Below, piece by piece: positions 1 through 9,155 of a stretch of 64,000 bases of DNA; the first letter of the stretch is position 1; the number at the start of each line of letters is the position of its first letter. Position numbers and translations under genes: made by a program. Location of the stretch: NCBI GenBank assembly GCA_905181625.1, contig CAJIYJ010000003.1:248001-312000 (forward strand), given 5' to 3'. The notes beneath the pieces were generated by a model. That model was not told the DNA's origin, made no database searches, and saw nothing but the letters and a program-made list of their open reading frames with translations. This DNA comes from an uncultured Flavobacteriaceae bacterium (GTDB lineage Bacteria > Bacteroidota > Bacteroidia > Flavobacteriales > Flavobacteriaceae).

Positions 1-630
1 ATCAACCTTGATAAAAACGAACAAGAAGAATTATTAGAGTTAGTGCAGTCTTATAAGAATGATTTACTTTCACATTATTATCAAGAAAAAATAGTTAAAG
101 CTCTTATGGACACCTTGATTTTAGATAAAGAAATAAAAGATTATTATGATACAAATAAATCAAACTTTAAATTAAATCAGGATCTAGTAAAAGGCAGGTA
201 TTTGAAAATTAAAAGTGATAATTATAACATGAATGATGTTATAAAAAGGTTTAAAAGGTTTAATGATAATGATATTTCTTTTTTAGATTCAATCTCTTTA
301 CAATTCACTTCTTTTTATTTTAATGATTCTATATGGGTTAATAAAAACACCTTTTTTAATAGACTTCCAGAAATTAACAATTATATAAAAAATAGGATTA
401 TAAAAAACTCATTATTTTATCAATTAGAAGATTCTTTAGAATTATATTTGATTAAAATAAATAGATCTATTTTTAGAAATGATTTAGCTCCTATTGAGTT
501 TATTAGGCCTACTTTAAAACAAGTGCTTTTAAATAAACAGAAATTAGAGTTTATTAGTAAATTTGAAAAAGATTTAATAGATGATGCAATACAACAAAAA
601 GAATTTGAATTTTATGAAACAAATAAGTAA
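1..630 (+). CDS. PPIase-like periplasmic protein, C-terminal part (cut by left edge)
   Basis: The reading frame is already open at base 1 (its first codons read I-N-L-D-K-N-E), so the gene begins left of the window; the GTG at 43 is only an internal codon. About 209 residues are visible. They are rich in Lys, Asn, Phe and Ile, with no parvulin signature that I can point to. The position, immediately before surA and overlapping it by 17 bp, is typical of the short PPIase-related gene that precedes surA in flavobacteria. The likely role is a periplasmic chaperone or folding factor for outer-membrane proteins. That role is inferred from context and not from catalytic residues. Confidence 0.6.
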   Translation: MNLDKNEQEELLELVQSYKNDLLSHYYQEKIVKALMDTLILDKEIKDYYDTNKSNFKLNQDLVKGRYLKIKSDNYNMNDVIKRFKRFNDNDISFLDSISLQFTSFYFNDSIWVNKNTFFNRLPEINNYIKNRIIKNSLFYQLEDSLELYLIKINRSIFRNDLAPIEFIRPTLKQVLLNKQKLEFISKFEKDLIDDAIQQKEFEFYETNK

Positions 631-1999
631 ATATTTTTTCTCAACGATTATACTATTATTTTTTAATTTATCTTTTTCTCAGGTTGATAATAGTTCAGAT
701 GCATTTCAAAATAAAATTAAAATTGATGGCGTTTCTGCTGTAGTGGGTGAGTACGTAATACTTGAATCTGATGTAGACAAGACTTTAATTGACCTTCAAT
801 CACAGGGAGTTTCAACTCAAAGCATTACTAGATGTAGTTTGTTAGGAAAACTGATGGAAGATAAACTATATGCTCATCATGCAGAACAAGATAGTTTAGA
901 AGTAGATAATAATCAGATATACGCTTATGTAGATAGAACAATCGAATACTTTGTTGATCAGCTCGGTAGTTTAGATAAAGTAATAGAGTTTTATAAAAAG
1001 AAGGATGAACAGTCTTTTAGAACCGAACTTTTTGAAATTAATAAAGTGAATCAATTGTCCGAAAAAATGCAAAGTAAAATTGTAGAGGCAATTGAAATAA
1101 CTCCAGAGGAAGTTAGACAGTTTTTTAATTCAATTCCGAAATATGAAAGACCCGTGTTTGGAGCTGAGCTAGAATTAGCTCAAATCGTTATTAATCCTGA
1201 AGTTTCGTCTGAAGATGAACAAAAAGTTATTGACCGTCTTGAAACTATAAAAAATGATATAGTTGTTAATGGTTCTTCATTTGCAACAAAAGCTATTTTA
1301 TATTCTCAAGATCCAGGTTCAAGATCTACTGGAGGAAAGTATACTCTAAATAGAAATAGACCTCAAATGGTAAAAGAATTTAGAGATGCTGCTTATAGAT
1401 TAAGAGAAGGTGAGGTTTCTGATCCTTTCAAGACACCAAATGGATGGCATATCATAAAAGTAGATAAAATTAGAGGACAAGAAGTAGATGTAAGACATAT
1501 ATTATTGATTCCAGAAGTTACTATTGATGCTTTGGCTGAAGCTAAAAGAACTATTGATTTGATCAGAAAAAGAATTATTGATAAAGAATTGACCTTTGAA
1601 GAAGCTGCAAAATCTCTTTCAGATGAGGAAGAGACTAAAAACAATGGAGGTGTTCTTATAAATCCTACAACTGGCGATACTAAATTTGAACTTACTAAAA
1701 TGGATCCAGTTCTTTACAGCCAAGCTCAAAAATTAAAAGACAATGAAATTTCAAATTCTCTACTGGAAGAAGATAGAAGAGGAATTAAGAAATATAAAAT
1801 CATAAAGGTTAGTAACAGGTTTGATGAACATATTGCTGAGTACTCTCAAGATTATATTAAAATAAAAGAGTTAGCCTTAAAAGAAAAACAGCTTAAAAAA
1901 ATTCAAAGTTGGATGGTTGAAAAGATTGATGAAACTTACATCAACATAAACAAAGATAATAAAGACTGTAATTTTACTAATAAATGGGTAACAAAATAA
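614..1999 (+). CDS. surA: SurA-type peptidylprolyl isomerase / OMP chaperone
   Basis: Periplasmic chaperone for outer-membrane proteins. I choose the ATG at 614 over an upstream in-frame ATG at 581 because it places a clean signal peptide (MKQISKYFF...LSFSQ) at the N-terminus. After the signal comes a SurA N-terminal helical region, then two parvulin-like (PpiC/rotamase) domains. The first contains the segment SQDPGSRSTGGKYTL and ends in PNGWHIIKVDKI. The second starts at VDVRHILL and contains SDEEETKNNGGVL. About 461 residues, usual for the family. The gene overlaps the preceding one by 17 bp and ccsBA by 16 bp, so the three are probably cotranscribed. Confidence 0.9.
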   Translation: MKQISKYFFSTIILLFFNLSFSQVDNSSDAFQNKIKIDGVSAVVGEYVILESDVDKTLIDLQSQGVSTQSITRCSLLGKLMEDKLYAHHAEQDSLEVDNNQIYAYVDRTIEYFVDQLGSLDKVIEFYKKKDEQSFRTELFEINKVNQLSEKMQSKIVEAIEITPEEVRQFFNSIPKYERPVFGAELELAQIVINPEVSSEDEQKVIDRLETIKNDIVVNGSSFATKAILYSQDPGSRSTGGKYTLNRNRPQMVKEFRDAAYRLREGEVSDPFKTPNGWHIIKVDKIRGQEVDVRHILLIPEVTIDALAEAKRTIDLIRKRIIDKELTFEEAAKSLSDEEETKNNGGVLINPTTGDTKFELTKMDPVLYSQAQKLKDNEISNSLLEEDRRGIKKYKIIKVSNRFDEHIAEYSQDYIKIKELALKEKQLKKIQSWMVEKIDETYININKDNKDCNFTNKWVTK

Positions 2000-4900
2000 T
2001 TTCCTTTTTAATTTCTACTAGACTTACTGCATTTTTATTTATTTTATTCGCCTTATCAATGGCTGCAGGTACTTTTATAGAAAATTACTATAGTACTGAT
2101 ACTGCTAAAATTATAATATATAATGCATTTTGGTTTGAGATAATTATAGGGTTTTTTGTAATAAACTTTATTTTAAATATCAAAAGATATAATTTGTTAA
2201 GGTTCGAAAAATGGCCAGTACTAATGCTACATGTTTCTTGGATATTAATAATAATAGGTGCTTTTGTAACACGTTATATTGGTTTTGAAGGAGTCATGCC
2301 AATTAGAGAAAATAATACATCCAAAATATTCTTATCCGAAAAAACTTATCTAACTGTAATGGTTGACGGAGATATTAACGGAGAGGTTGCTAGAAAAATA
2401 TTAGAAGATGACATGTTACTTTCTGAGCATGTAAATAATTCTTTTATATGGAATTATGACTTTAATAATCAGCCTTTTACAATTGAATACGTTGATTTTA
2501 TTGAAAATGCTAAAGAAGATTTAATTGAAAATGAAAACGGAGACCAGTTTCTAAAGATTGTAGAAGCTAGTGGAGGTGATAGGCATGATCATTTTCTTAA
2601 ATGGGGAGATGTGACCAGTATACACAACATATTATTTGCTTTAAACAACCCTACTGATGGAGCTATTAATATTAATATTATTAATGATGAATTAATTATA
2701 AATAGCCCATTTGAAGGAGATTTTTTAAGAATGGCTGATCAAAATAAAGGCCAATTAATTGAAAATTCCAATCAGCCTCTACAACTAAGATCATTATATA
2801 ACGTTGCAGGTTTACAATTTGTTTTTCCAGATGATATTATTAATGGAAAATTTGAAATTGTAAAGTCTAAGGAAGAAGGAGTCTTTAATGATGGGTTGTT
2901 TTTAAAGATATCAACTGAGAATGAATCTAAAGTAATCGGTCTTTTGGGTGCTAAGGGAATAGTAAATGATTTCAAACAAATTAGAGTAGGAGAATTAGAT
3001 TTTTTATTAAAATATGGCTCTTTAGAGTATGAATTACCCTTTGAAATAAAATTAAATGACTTTATAGCTGAAAAATATCCAGGTACTGAAAAAAGTTACA
3101 GTAGTTTTATGAGTAGAGTGACTGTTTTAGATGATGTAAATTTCGATTATGATATTTATATGAATCATATTTTAAATCATAAAAAATATCGTTTTTTTCA
3201 AGCTTCTTTTGATCCGGATGAAAAAGGAACTGTTTTATCGGTAAATCATGACTTTTACGGAACTGGGATAACATACATAGGATATTTTTTATTGTATTTA
3301 GGATTATTAGGAATTATGTTTTTTGGAAAAACTAGGTTCAAGGATTTAGCTCTTCAATTAGAAAAAGTTAAAATTAAAAAGAAGTCACTTTTAGTTTTCT
3401 TTTTAATTTTTTCAAGTTTGGCATTCTCACAAGAAAATCATGAGCATGCTAAAACACAAAATTTAAATCAAATTGATTCTTTAATAGTTAATAATCCAGT
3501 AAGTATAGAGCACTCTGCCGATTTTGGAAGATTGGTTATACAAGATTCTGGGGGAAGAATGAAACCTTTAAATACTTTTGCATCTGAACTTTTGAGAAAG
3601 GTTAGTAAATCTGATAAGTATAAAGAATTAAATGCAGATCAGGTATTATTATCAATAATTAAAAGCCCATACCTATGGTATAATGTTCCTATTATCTATT
3701 TAAAAAGAGGAAACGATAGCATAAGAAAAATTGCTGGAAGAGATAAAAAAGAAAAGTACGCTTCATTTGTTGATTTTTTTGATGACAAGGGTAATTACAA
3801 ATTATCTACACAACTTGAAAATTCTTATAAATCAGCATTACCTAATCAGTTTGAAAAAGATTTTATTGAAATAGATAGAAAAATAAATTTACTGTTTTCA
3901 GCATTAGAAGGTAAAATTTTAAAAATATTTCCAATCCCTAATGATGAAAATAATAAGTGGGTTTCTTTTTCTGAATTAGATCCTGATTCATTTAGTGGTA
4001 TAGATTCTTTATATGTTAAAAATGTTTTACCTCTTTACTTAGGCTCTTTAGAAAAAGATATAGATTTAGGAGATTACTCCAATTCAAAAAAATTATTGGA
4101 AAGTATTAAGGGATTTCAAACAAAATATGGTTCAGAAGTTCTTCCTAATGAAAATAAAATTAAAGCTGAAATATTATATAATAAATATGATGTTTTTAAG
4201 AAATTATTTAGTTGGTACATGTATATAGGAACCTTGATGTTTGGGTTTTTAATATTTCAAATATTTTATGAAAATAGATATGTTAATTCATTAGTTTCTT
4301 TTTGTAAGATTTTAATTTTTTCATTGTTTGTTCTTCATACTTTAGGACTTGTAGCTAGGGGTTATATTGCAGGTCACGCACCTTGGAGTGATGCCTATGA
4401 GTCGATGATTTTTGTGGCTTGGGCAACTGTCGGTATTGGCCTTGCTTTTGGCAGGAAGTCAGACTTAACTATTGCAGCTACTTCTTTTGTTGCTTCAATG
4501 ATATTAATGATTGCTCATTGGAGCTGGATGGACCCTGCAATAGCCAATTTAGTTCCAGTTCTTGACAGTTATTGGTTGATGATTCATGTTTCAGTAATAG
4601 TAGGTAGTTATGGTCCATTTACTCTATCAATGATTCTAGGTATTGTTTCTTTGATTTTGATTTTGATTTCAAATGAAAAAAATAAAAAGAAGATAGAACT
4701 TAATTTAAAAGAATTAACCATAATTAATGAGCTTTCACTTACTGTTGGATTGATTATGCTGACAATTGGTAATTTTCTTGGAGGTCAATGGGCTAATGAA
4801 AGTTGGGGAAGGTACTGGGGGTGGGATCCTAAAGAAACCTGGGCGTTAATTAGTATTTTGATTTATGCCTTTGTGTTACATATGAGATTAGTACCTGGAC

Positions 4901-5112
4901 TTAGAGGAAAATGGATATTTAATTTAATGACAATTTTAGCTTTCTCTAGTATTATGATGACTTATTTTGGTGTTAATTTTTATTTATCTGGTTTACATTC
5001 ATATGCTAGTGGAGACAAAGTAATTACACCAGATTTCGTGTATTATTCATTAGCTTTTGTTTTAATTTTAGGGTTTTTATCCTATTTCAAATATAAAAAA
5101 CACTTTAAATAA
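1984..5112 (+). CDS. ccsBA: Cytochrome c biogenesis protein, ResB/CcsB-CcsA fusion
   Basis: System II cytochrome c synthetase that exports haem and attaches it to apocytochromes at the outer face of the inner membrane. At 1042 residues it is the fused form common in Bacteroidota. The N-terminal ResB-like part has membrane helices (FLFILFALSMAAGTFIE; VLMLHVSWILIIIGAF) and a large periplasmic region. The C-terminal CcsA part carries the tryptophan-rich haem-handling motif (WANESWGRYWGWDPKE, near residues 936-951) and nearby conserved His residues (GHAPWSDAYES, MIHVSVIVGSYG, GLHSYASG). Its start overlaps surA by 16 bp. A second internal signal-like hydrophobic stretch (LLVFFLIFSSLAFSQ) marks the junction of the two halves. 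Confidence 0.93.
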   Translation: MGNKIISFLISTRLTAFLFILFALSMAAGTFIENYYSTDTAKIIIYNAFWFEIIIGFFVINFILNIKRYNLLRFEKWPVLMLHVSWILIIIGAFVTRYIGFEGVMPIRENNTSKIFLSEKTYLTVMVDGDINGEVARKILEDDMLLSEHVNNSFIWNYDFNNQPFTIEYVDFIENAKEDLIENENGDQFLKIVEASGGDRHDHFLKWGDVTSIHNILFALNNPTDGAININIINDELIINSPFEGDFLRMADQNKGQLIENSNQPLQLRSLYNVAGLQFVFPDDIINGKFEIVKSKEEGVFNDGLFLKISTENESKVIGLLGAKGIVNDFKQIRVGELDFLLKYGSLEYELPFEIKLNDFIAEKYPGTEKSYSSFMSRVTVLDDVNFDYDIYMNHILNHKKYRFFQASFDPDEKGTVLSVNHDFYGTGITYIGYFLLYLGLLGIMFFGKTRFKDLALQLEKVKIKKKSLLVFFLIFSSLAFSQENHEHAKTQNLNQIDSLIVNNPVSIEHSADFGRLVIQDSGGRMKPLNTFASELLRKVSKSDKYKELNADQVLLSIIKSPYLWYNVPIIYLKRGNDSIRKIAGRDKKEKYASFVDFFDDKGNYKLSTQLENSYKSALPNQFEKDFIEIDRKINLLFSALEGKILKIFPIPNDENNKWVSFSELDPDSFSGIDSLYVKNVLPLYLGSLEKDIDLGDYSNSKKLLESIKGFQTKYGSEVLPNENKIKAEILYNKYDVFKKLFSWYMYIGTLMFGFLIFQIFYENRYVNSLVSFCKILIFSLFVLHTLGLVARGYIAGHAPWSDAYESMIFVAWATVGIGLAFGRKSDLTIAATSFVASMILMIAHWSWMDPAIANLVPVLDSYWLMIHVSVIVGSYGPFTLSMILGIVSLILILISNEKNKKKIELNLKELTIINELSLTVGLIMLTIGNFLGGQWANESWGRYWGWDPKETWALISILIYAFVLHMRLVPGLRGKWIFNLMTILAFSSIMMTYFGVNFYLSGLHSYASGDKVITPDFVYYSLAFVLILGFLSYFKYKKHFK

Positions 5113-5114
5113 AA

Positions 5115-5147
5115 GTAAAGTTCATTTAAAAGCCTGATGAACTTTAC
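5115..5147 (+). terminator. Inverted repeat after ccsBA
   Basis: A perfect 11-bp inverted repeat (GTAAAGTTCAT ... ATGAACTTTAC) with an 11-nt loop lies 2 bp after the ccsBA stop. There is no strong T-run behind it, so it may be an mRNA 3' stabiliser or a weak terminator. Confidence 0.55.
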
Positions 5148-5211
5148 AAAATAGATATATTTTTAATTATCGGTATGGTTTTTGAATAGTTATAAATTAT
5201 AAATTGAATGG

Positions 5212-5841
5212 ATGAATTATTTTAAACTTATTAAAGGAATATCTTTTGTATTTATACTATACTCAACTATTTCTTTTTCTCAAGTAGAGACATCTAAAAG
5301 AAAAATAGAATTATTACCCCCAGTTTCTTCAGCTTTAAAGAATATTCAAATTAGTCCTAAAAATCCAAATTATTTTTCATTAACTAAGAAATCGGAATCT
5401 AAAAAGAAGTCTAATTTAATGTATAACGATGAAACTTTTTTAAACCCAGGAGATATATACCTTAAGAAACTCAAGAAAGAAAAAGATAAAAATCCTAATG
5501 ATTACAGTAAAGGTTCTTATTTAGGAGACGTTTCTACTATCTCAGAATATGTAAATATTTTGTGTAGAGATTTTGAATATGTTGATGGTGATAGAGTAAG
5601 AATTCTGGTTAATGATTCCATTGTCATTTATAATCTATATTTAGATAATTCTTTTGCGGGCTTTAAGCTCCCTTTAAATAAGGGATTTAATAAAATAGAT
5701 TTCATTGCGCTTAATCAAGGTGAATCTGGACCTAATACTGCTGAGCTTAGGGTTTTTGATGATAATCAAAAACTTATTTCTTCAAATCAATGGAACCTCT
5801 CTACGGGTGCAACTGCAACTTTTATCGTTGTTAAACAATAA
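5212..5841 (+). CDS. Secreted hypothetical protein
   Basis: A 209-residue protein with a clear N-terminal signal peptide (MNYFKLIKGISFVFILYSTISFSQ). The mature part starts with a Lys/Ser-rich linker (to about residue 95). A probable beta-sandwich domain follows, with the pattern GDVSTISEYVNIL...DRVRILVNDSIVIYN...LDNSFAGFKLPLNKGFNKIDFIALNQGESGPNTAELRVFD. This resembles a secreted protein type I have seen in flavobacteria, but I do not know a function. It stands alone between the ccsBA hairpin and the next gene. A second ATG four bases upstream is in another frame. Confidence 0.7.
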   Translation: MNYFKLIKGISFVFILYSTISFSQVETSKRKIELLPPVSSALKNIQISPKNPNYFSLTKKSESKKKSNLMYNDETFLNPGDIYLKKLKKEKDKNPNDYSKGSYLGDVSTISEYVNILCRDFEYVDGDRVRILVNDSIVIYNLYLDNSFAGFKLPLNKGFNKIDFIALNQGESGPNTAELRVFDDNQKLISSNQWNLSTGATATFIVVKQ

Positions 5842-5903
5842 CATCTTTATTAGTATGTTTTTTTTTATATTTCCTTATATTACAATTCTAAAATTATAAT
5901 ATT

Positions 5904-6827
5904 ATGAAAAAAATTACATTTATGTTAATAGCACTTATTACATTTTCTGTTAGTGCTCAGAAAAAGAAAAATGGAACAGTTTATGTTAATCATCCTGCAA
6001 TTGATATGGTTGAATCTTTTCAAAATGCATGGGTAAGCGGAGATTTAGAAAAAGCTCAATCTTATTTGGCTGATGATTTTAGAATCTTTAATGGAGTTGG
6101 TTTAAATAAAGGGGCTAAAGGCTGGACTAAAACTCAGTTTGTCTCAAATATGACTTGGTGGGTAAACACCATGGATTATTTTCAAATTAAAAGATCTGAA
6201 GGCGCGTATCCTGATGCAATAGAATACAAAGAAGGTAATCAACTTTGGGTTCAAACATGGGATCATTTATATGGCGTAAATAAAGAAACTGGAGCTAAAT
6301 TCGATGCTCCTGTTCATAGGTTATATTTAGTTAGTAACGATAACAAATCTATAAAAGCTGTTCAAGAATACACAAATGAGGCTAGTTTTATAAACATGCG
6401 TGATTCATATGCTCAAAGAGAAAATGGTAAAATTTACATTAACCATGAAAATATTAATTCAGTTAGAAAACTAATGTATGCCTTTGCTAACGGAGATGTA
6501 GATAAAGCGTTTAGTTTTTTTCACGAAAATGCGACGTATATCGATATAAATGAATCAAAAGGAATGAATCAAGAGGGAATAAGAGCTAGAGATGCTAAAT
6601 TGTTAGCAGGCTGGATTTTATCTTCCCTTGATGAATCTGGGTATCCAGATTATCTTGAATATGACTGGAGAGAGTCTAAAGTTGTTCAGTCTTGGTGGAA
6701 TTTCACAATGGTTCGACAATCGGATGGTAAAAAAGTTGTAGTTCCTATTTATTATTTAGATGATTTTGATAATGATGGTAAAATTACAAAGAGAAATGCA
6801 TATTGGAATGCATCTTTATTGAAATAA
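5904..6827 (+). CDS. Secreted protein with two tandem NTF2/SnoaL-like domains
   Basis: A 307-residue protein with signal peptide MKKITFMLIALITFSVSAQ. It contains an internal duplication. The first half starts YVNHPAIDMVESFQNAWVSG and reads DLEKAQSYLADDFRIFNG. The second half starts YINHENINSVRKLMYAFANG and reads DVDKAFSFFHENATYID. Both are the 'helix, then Asp-rich turn' entry of NTF2-like (SnoaL-type) cone folds. The rest of each half is Trp-rich (TWWVNTMDYF, QSWWNFTMV). Such domains bind small hydrophobic ligands or act as isomerases or cyclases, but no catalytic residues can be assigned here. A strong terminator follows. Confidence 0.7.
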   Translation: MKKITFMLIALITFSVSAQKKKNGTVYVNHPAIDMVESFQNAWVSGDLEKAQSYLADDFRIFNGVGLNKGAKGWTKTQFVSNMTWWVNTMDYFQIKRSEGAYPDAIEYKEGNQLWVQTWDHLYGVNKETGAKFDAPVHRLYLVSNDNKSIKAVQEYTNEASFINMRDSYAQRENGKIYINHENINSVRKLMYAFANGDVDKAFSFFHENATYIDINESKGMNQEGIRARDAKLLAGWILSSLDESGYPDYLEYDWRESKVVQSWWNFTMVRQSDGKKVVVPIYYLDDFDNDGKITKRNAYWNASLLK

Positions 6828-6846
6828 AATATTAAATTATTTAATA

Positions 6847-6878
6847 AAAAAAACCCACTTATTAAGTGGGTTTTTTTT
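6847..6878. terminator. Bidirectional rho-independent terminator
   Basis: A stem AAACCCACTT / AAGTGGGTTT with a 3-nt loop is flanked by A-run and T-run (six A before, eight T within and after). It sits between the converging genes ending at 6827 (+) and 6877 (-) and would work in both directions. It marks the left boundary of the catabolic island. Confidence 0.9.
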
Positions 6879-8430
6879 ACCACGAATCGATAAATCCTTT
6901 ATATTTTTTTTCTTTTAATGAGTAATGCTCAAAAGCATCTAAAATTCTTCCCCTTGTTTCTTTAGGATCGATAACTTCATCTATTTCCATCGTTGATGCC
7001 GCATTGATTGCTTTTCCTCGATTATAAGCTTCTTTAACTAATTTATTATAAAGTTTATCTCTTTCTTCTTTAGAGTTTGTACTATCTAATTCTTTTTTAA
7101 AACCTAGTTTAACGCTTGCTTCAAGTCCCATTGGACCAAATTCACCAGTTTGCCAGCTTAGGGTCATATATGATTCATGAAAATTTCCTCCTGCCATTGC
7201 CATTGAACCTAATCCGTATGCTTTTCTAAGAATTATTGTCATAATAGGAACAGTTAAATTAGCGCCATTTAAAAATAATCTTGATGTTTTTCTAACAAGC
7301 GCAAGTTTCTCATGGTCTGGACCTACCATAAAACCTGGAGTATCACAAAATGAAATTATTGGAAAATTAAATGCATCACATAACTGCATAAATCTTGAAG
7401 CCTTATCGGATGCATCACCATCTATAGCCCCACTCAAGTACTTTGTGCTATTTGCTATAACACCAACAGGTTTTCCATTAATTCTAGCGAGTGATGTTAT
7501 CATATTTTTTGCAAATCCTTTTCTAAGTTCTAAAACAGAATTTTGATCGAAAATTAATTGAAGTATTTTTGTGACATCGTATGCATATTTTCGATCTTCA
7601 GGAATTAAATTTTTTAACAGGTTTTGATCTGAAACATTCCATTTTGGTGTGTTTCCTTGAAAATAGGAAAGATATGTTTTAACTTTTTCAACTGCTTCTT
7701 TTTCGTTTTCTACTAAAATATCTATAACTCCATTATTGAATTGAACTTTTGATGGACCAACCTCCTGAGCTTTAAAGTCTCCTAAACCACCTTCTCTAAT
7801 CATTGCAGGTCCAGCCATTCCAAGAGAACTGTTTTTAGTAGCAATAATAACGTCAGCACATCCAGCTATAGCCGCATTACCTGCAAAGCAATTTCCTGAA
7901 ACAACTGCTATTCTTGGTACTTTACCGCTTAATTTAGCAAATTCTGACCATGTAGAAAGATCTAATCCACCAGAGTTTATAGAATCAAAATCTATGTCTC
8001 CAGGTCTACCACCACCACCTTCTACAAAAAATACTATAGGAAGATTACCTTTTTTTGCTATAGATATTAATCTATCTGTTTTTTTATGATTAAACCCTCC
8101 TTGCGTTCCCGCCAGCACCATATAATCATAACTCATTATACAACATTTGGATTTTTCTTTTCCAAAGAAATTCTTATTTATACTCCCAAGTCCTGCAACT
8201 AATCCATCAGCTGGTGTTTTCTTAATTAATTCTTTTTGAGTCAATCTTTTACTTTGACCTGCCACTAATAGTGAACCTAACTCTTTAAACGTCTCTTTAT
8301 CACATAGATGTTCGATATTTTCTCGTGCAGTTCTTAAACCCTTTTCATGTCTTTTTTTAACAGATTCTTTTCTGCTTTTATCTTTTAAAAATTCTTTTCT
8401 ATCGTATAATTCTTTTAAATCTTTTCTCAT
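6877..8430 (-). CDS. Acyl-CoA carboxylase, carboxyltransferase (beta) subunit
   Basis: Carboxyltransferase of a biotin-dependent acyl-CoA carboxylase (propionyl-/acetyl-/methylcrotonyl-type): it moves CO2 from carboxybiotin to an acyl-CoA. 517 residues, the family size. The N-terminal crotonase-like domain carries VSGNCFAGNAAIAGCADV and SSLGMAGPAMIREGGLG. The C-terminal domain carries IISFCDTPGFMVGPDHEK and RKAYGLGSMAMAGG, where the usual Gly-rich oxyanion segments lie. It is the last gene of a nine-gene minus-strand run starting at 16424. No biotin carboxylase or biotin carrier is present in the window, so the partner must be elsewhere or shared. Substrate unknown. Confidence 0.88.
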   Translation of the reverse strand: MRKDLKELYDRKEFLKDKSRKESVKKRHEKGLRTARENIEHLCDKETFKELGSLLVAGQSKRLTQKELIKKTPADGLVAGLGSINKNFFGKEKSKCCIMSYDYMVLAGTQGGFNHKKTDRLISIAKKGNLPIVFFVEGGGGRPGDIDFDSINSGGLDLSTWSEFAKLSGKVPRIAVVSGNCFAGNAAIAGCADVIIATKNSSLGMAGPAMIREGGLGDFKAQEVGPSKVQFNNGVIDILVENEKEAVEKVKTYLSYFQGNTPKWNVSDQNLLKNLIPEDRKYAYDVTKILQLIFDQNSVLELRKGFAKNMITSLARINGKPVGVIANSTKYLSGAIDGDASDKASRFMQLCDAFNFPIISFCDTPGFMVGPDHEKLALVRKTSRLFLNGANLTVPIMTIILRKAYGLGSMAMAGGNFHESYMTLSWQTGEFGPMGLEASVKLGFKKELDSTNSKEERDKLYNKLVKEAYNRGKAINAASTMEIDEVIDPKETRGRILDAFEHYSLKEKKYKGFIDSW

Positions 8431-8441
8431 AAATTTAATTC

Positions 8442-9155
8442 TTAAACAAATGTTATCATATCACCTTTCAGATGAGGTAGCTCATTAAAAGATAATAAGT
8501 TTATTTCATTATTTGAATAAAGTAGTGAAGAAAAAGAGGTGTTTCTTACAGAAAAATTTAAGTCAGCAACTACAATTTCATTATTTATTTTTAACACTTC
8601 ACTTACAATTGAACTTATAGTTCCGCCAGATGAAAAAACACCAATAGTTTCACCTTTTTTTGTTTCATTTAAAATTGATTTTAGTGCATTTACAGAATTA
8701 AATCTAAATTTTTTCCATGGAATAATACCTTCAATAATTATTTCATTTTTCACCCACTTGTGTAAAAAATATTTAAACCCTAACATCATATAAGAATGCT
8801 GGTTCTTTGGGTTATTTTCAATTTTATCTTTTAATGTTTTGATGTAGGGGTCATTAAGTATCATTTTAGGAAATTCAGATTTCATAGCTTGAGTCGCTTG
8901 ATGCTCATTAAGGTCTTCTAGTACTTTTGGAATTGGAATTGGAATTCCAGATTTATTATATTCTTCAGAAACTATTTCAATTGTGTGTTGCTGTCTTCTT
9001 AAATTTCCAACATAAATCTTGTCAAAAACAAACTTTTTTTTACATAAGTATTTACCTAATTCTGCAGCTTGAAGTTCACCTTTTGATGATAATACATCAT
9101 AATTATCACTCCCTAATGACGCTTGAGCATGTCGAAATAAATAAATTTTACTCAT
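8442..9155 (-). CDS. Histidine phosphatase family protein with altered second His
   Basis: 237 residues of the phosphoglycerate mutase-like fold. The nucleophile motif RHAQ is at residues 8-11 (His9), followed by LSSKGELQAAELG and NLRRQQHT, as in the family. The C-terminal motif that normally reads HGG is SSGG (residues 175-178), so the second catalytic His is missing. It may therefore be a weak phosphatase or have another role. It follows a kinase-like gene, sharing one base with it, in an ACAD/SDR/kinase operon. This placement suggests a function on phosphorylated acyl-CoA intermediates, which is my inference. Confidence 0.8.
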   Translation of the reverse strand: MSKIYLFRHAQASLGSDNYDVLSSKGELQAAELGKYLCKKKFVFDKIYVGNLRRQQHTIEIVSEEYNKSGIPIPIPKVLEDLNEHQATQAMKSEFPKMILNDPYIKTLKDKIENNPKNQHSYMMLGFKYFLHKWVKNEIIIEGIIPWKKFRFNSVNALKSILNETKKGETIGVFSSGGTISSIVSEVLKINNEIVVADLNFSVRNTSFSSLLYSNNEINLLSFNELPHLKGDMITFV

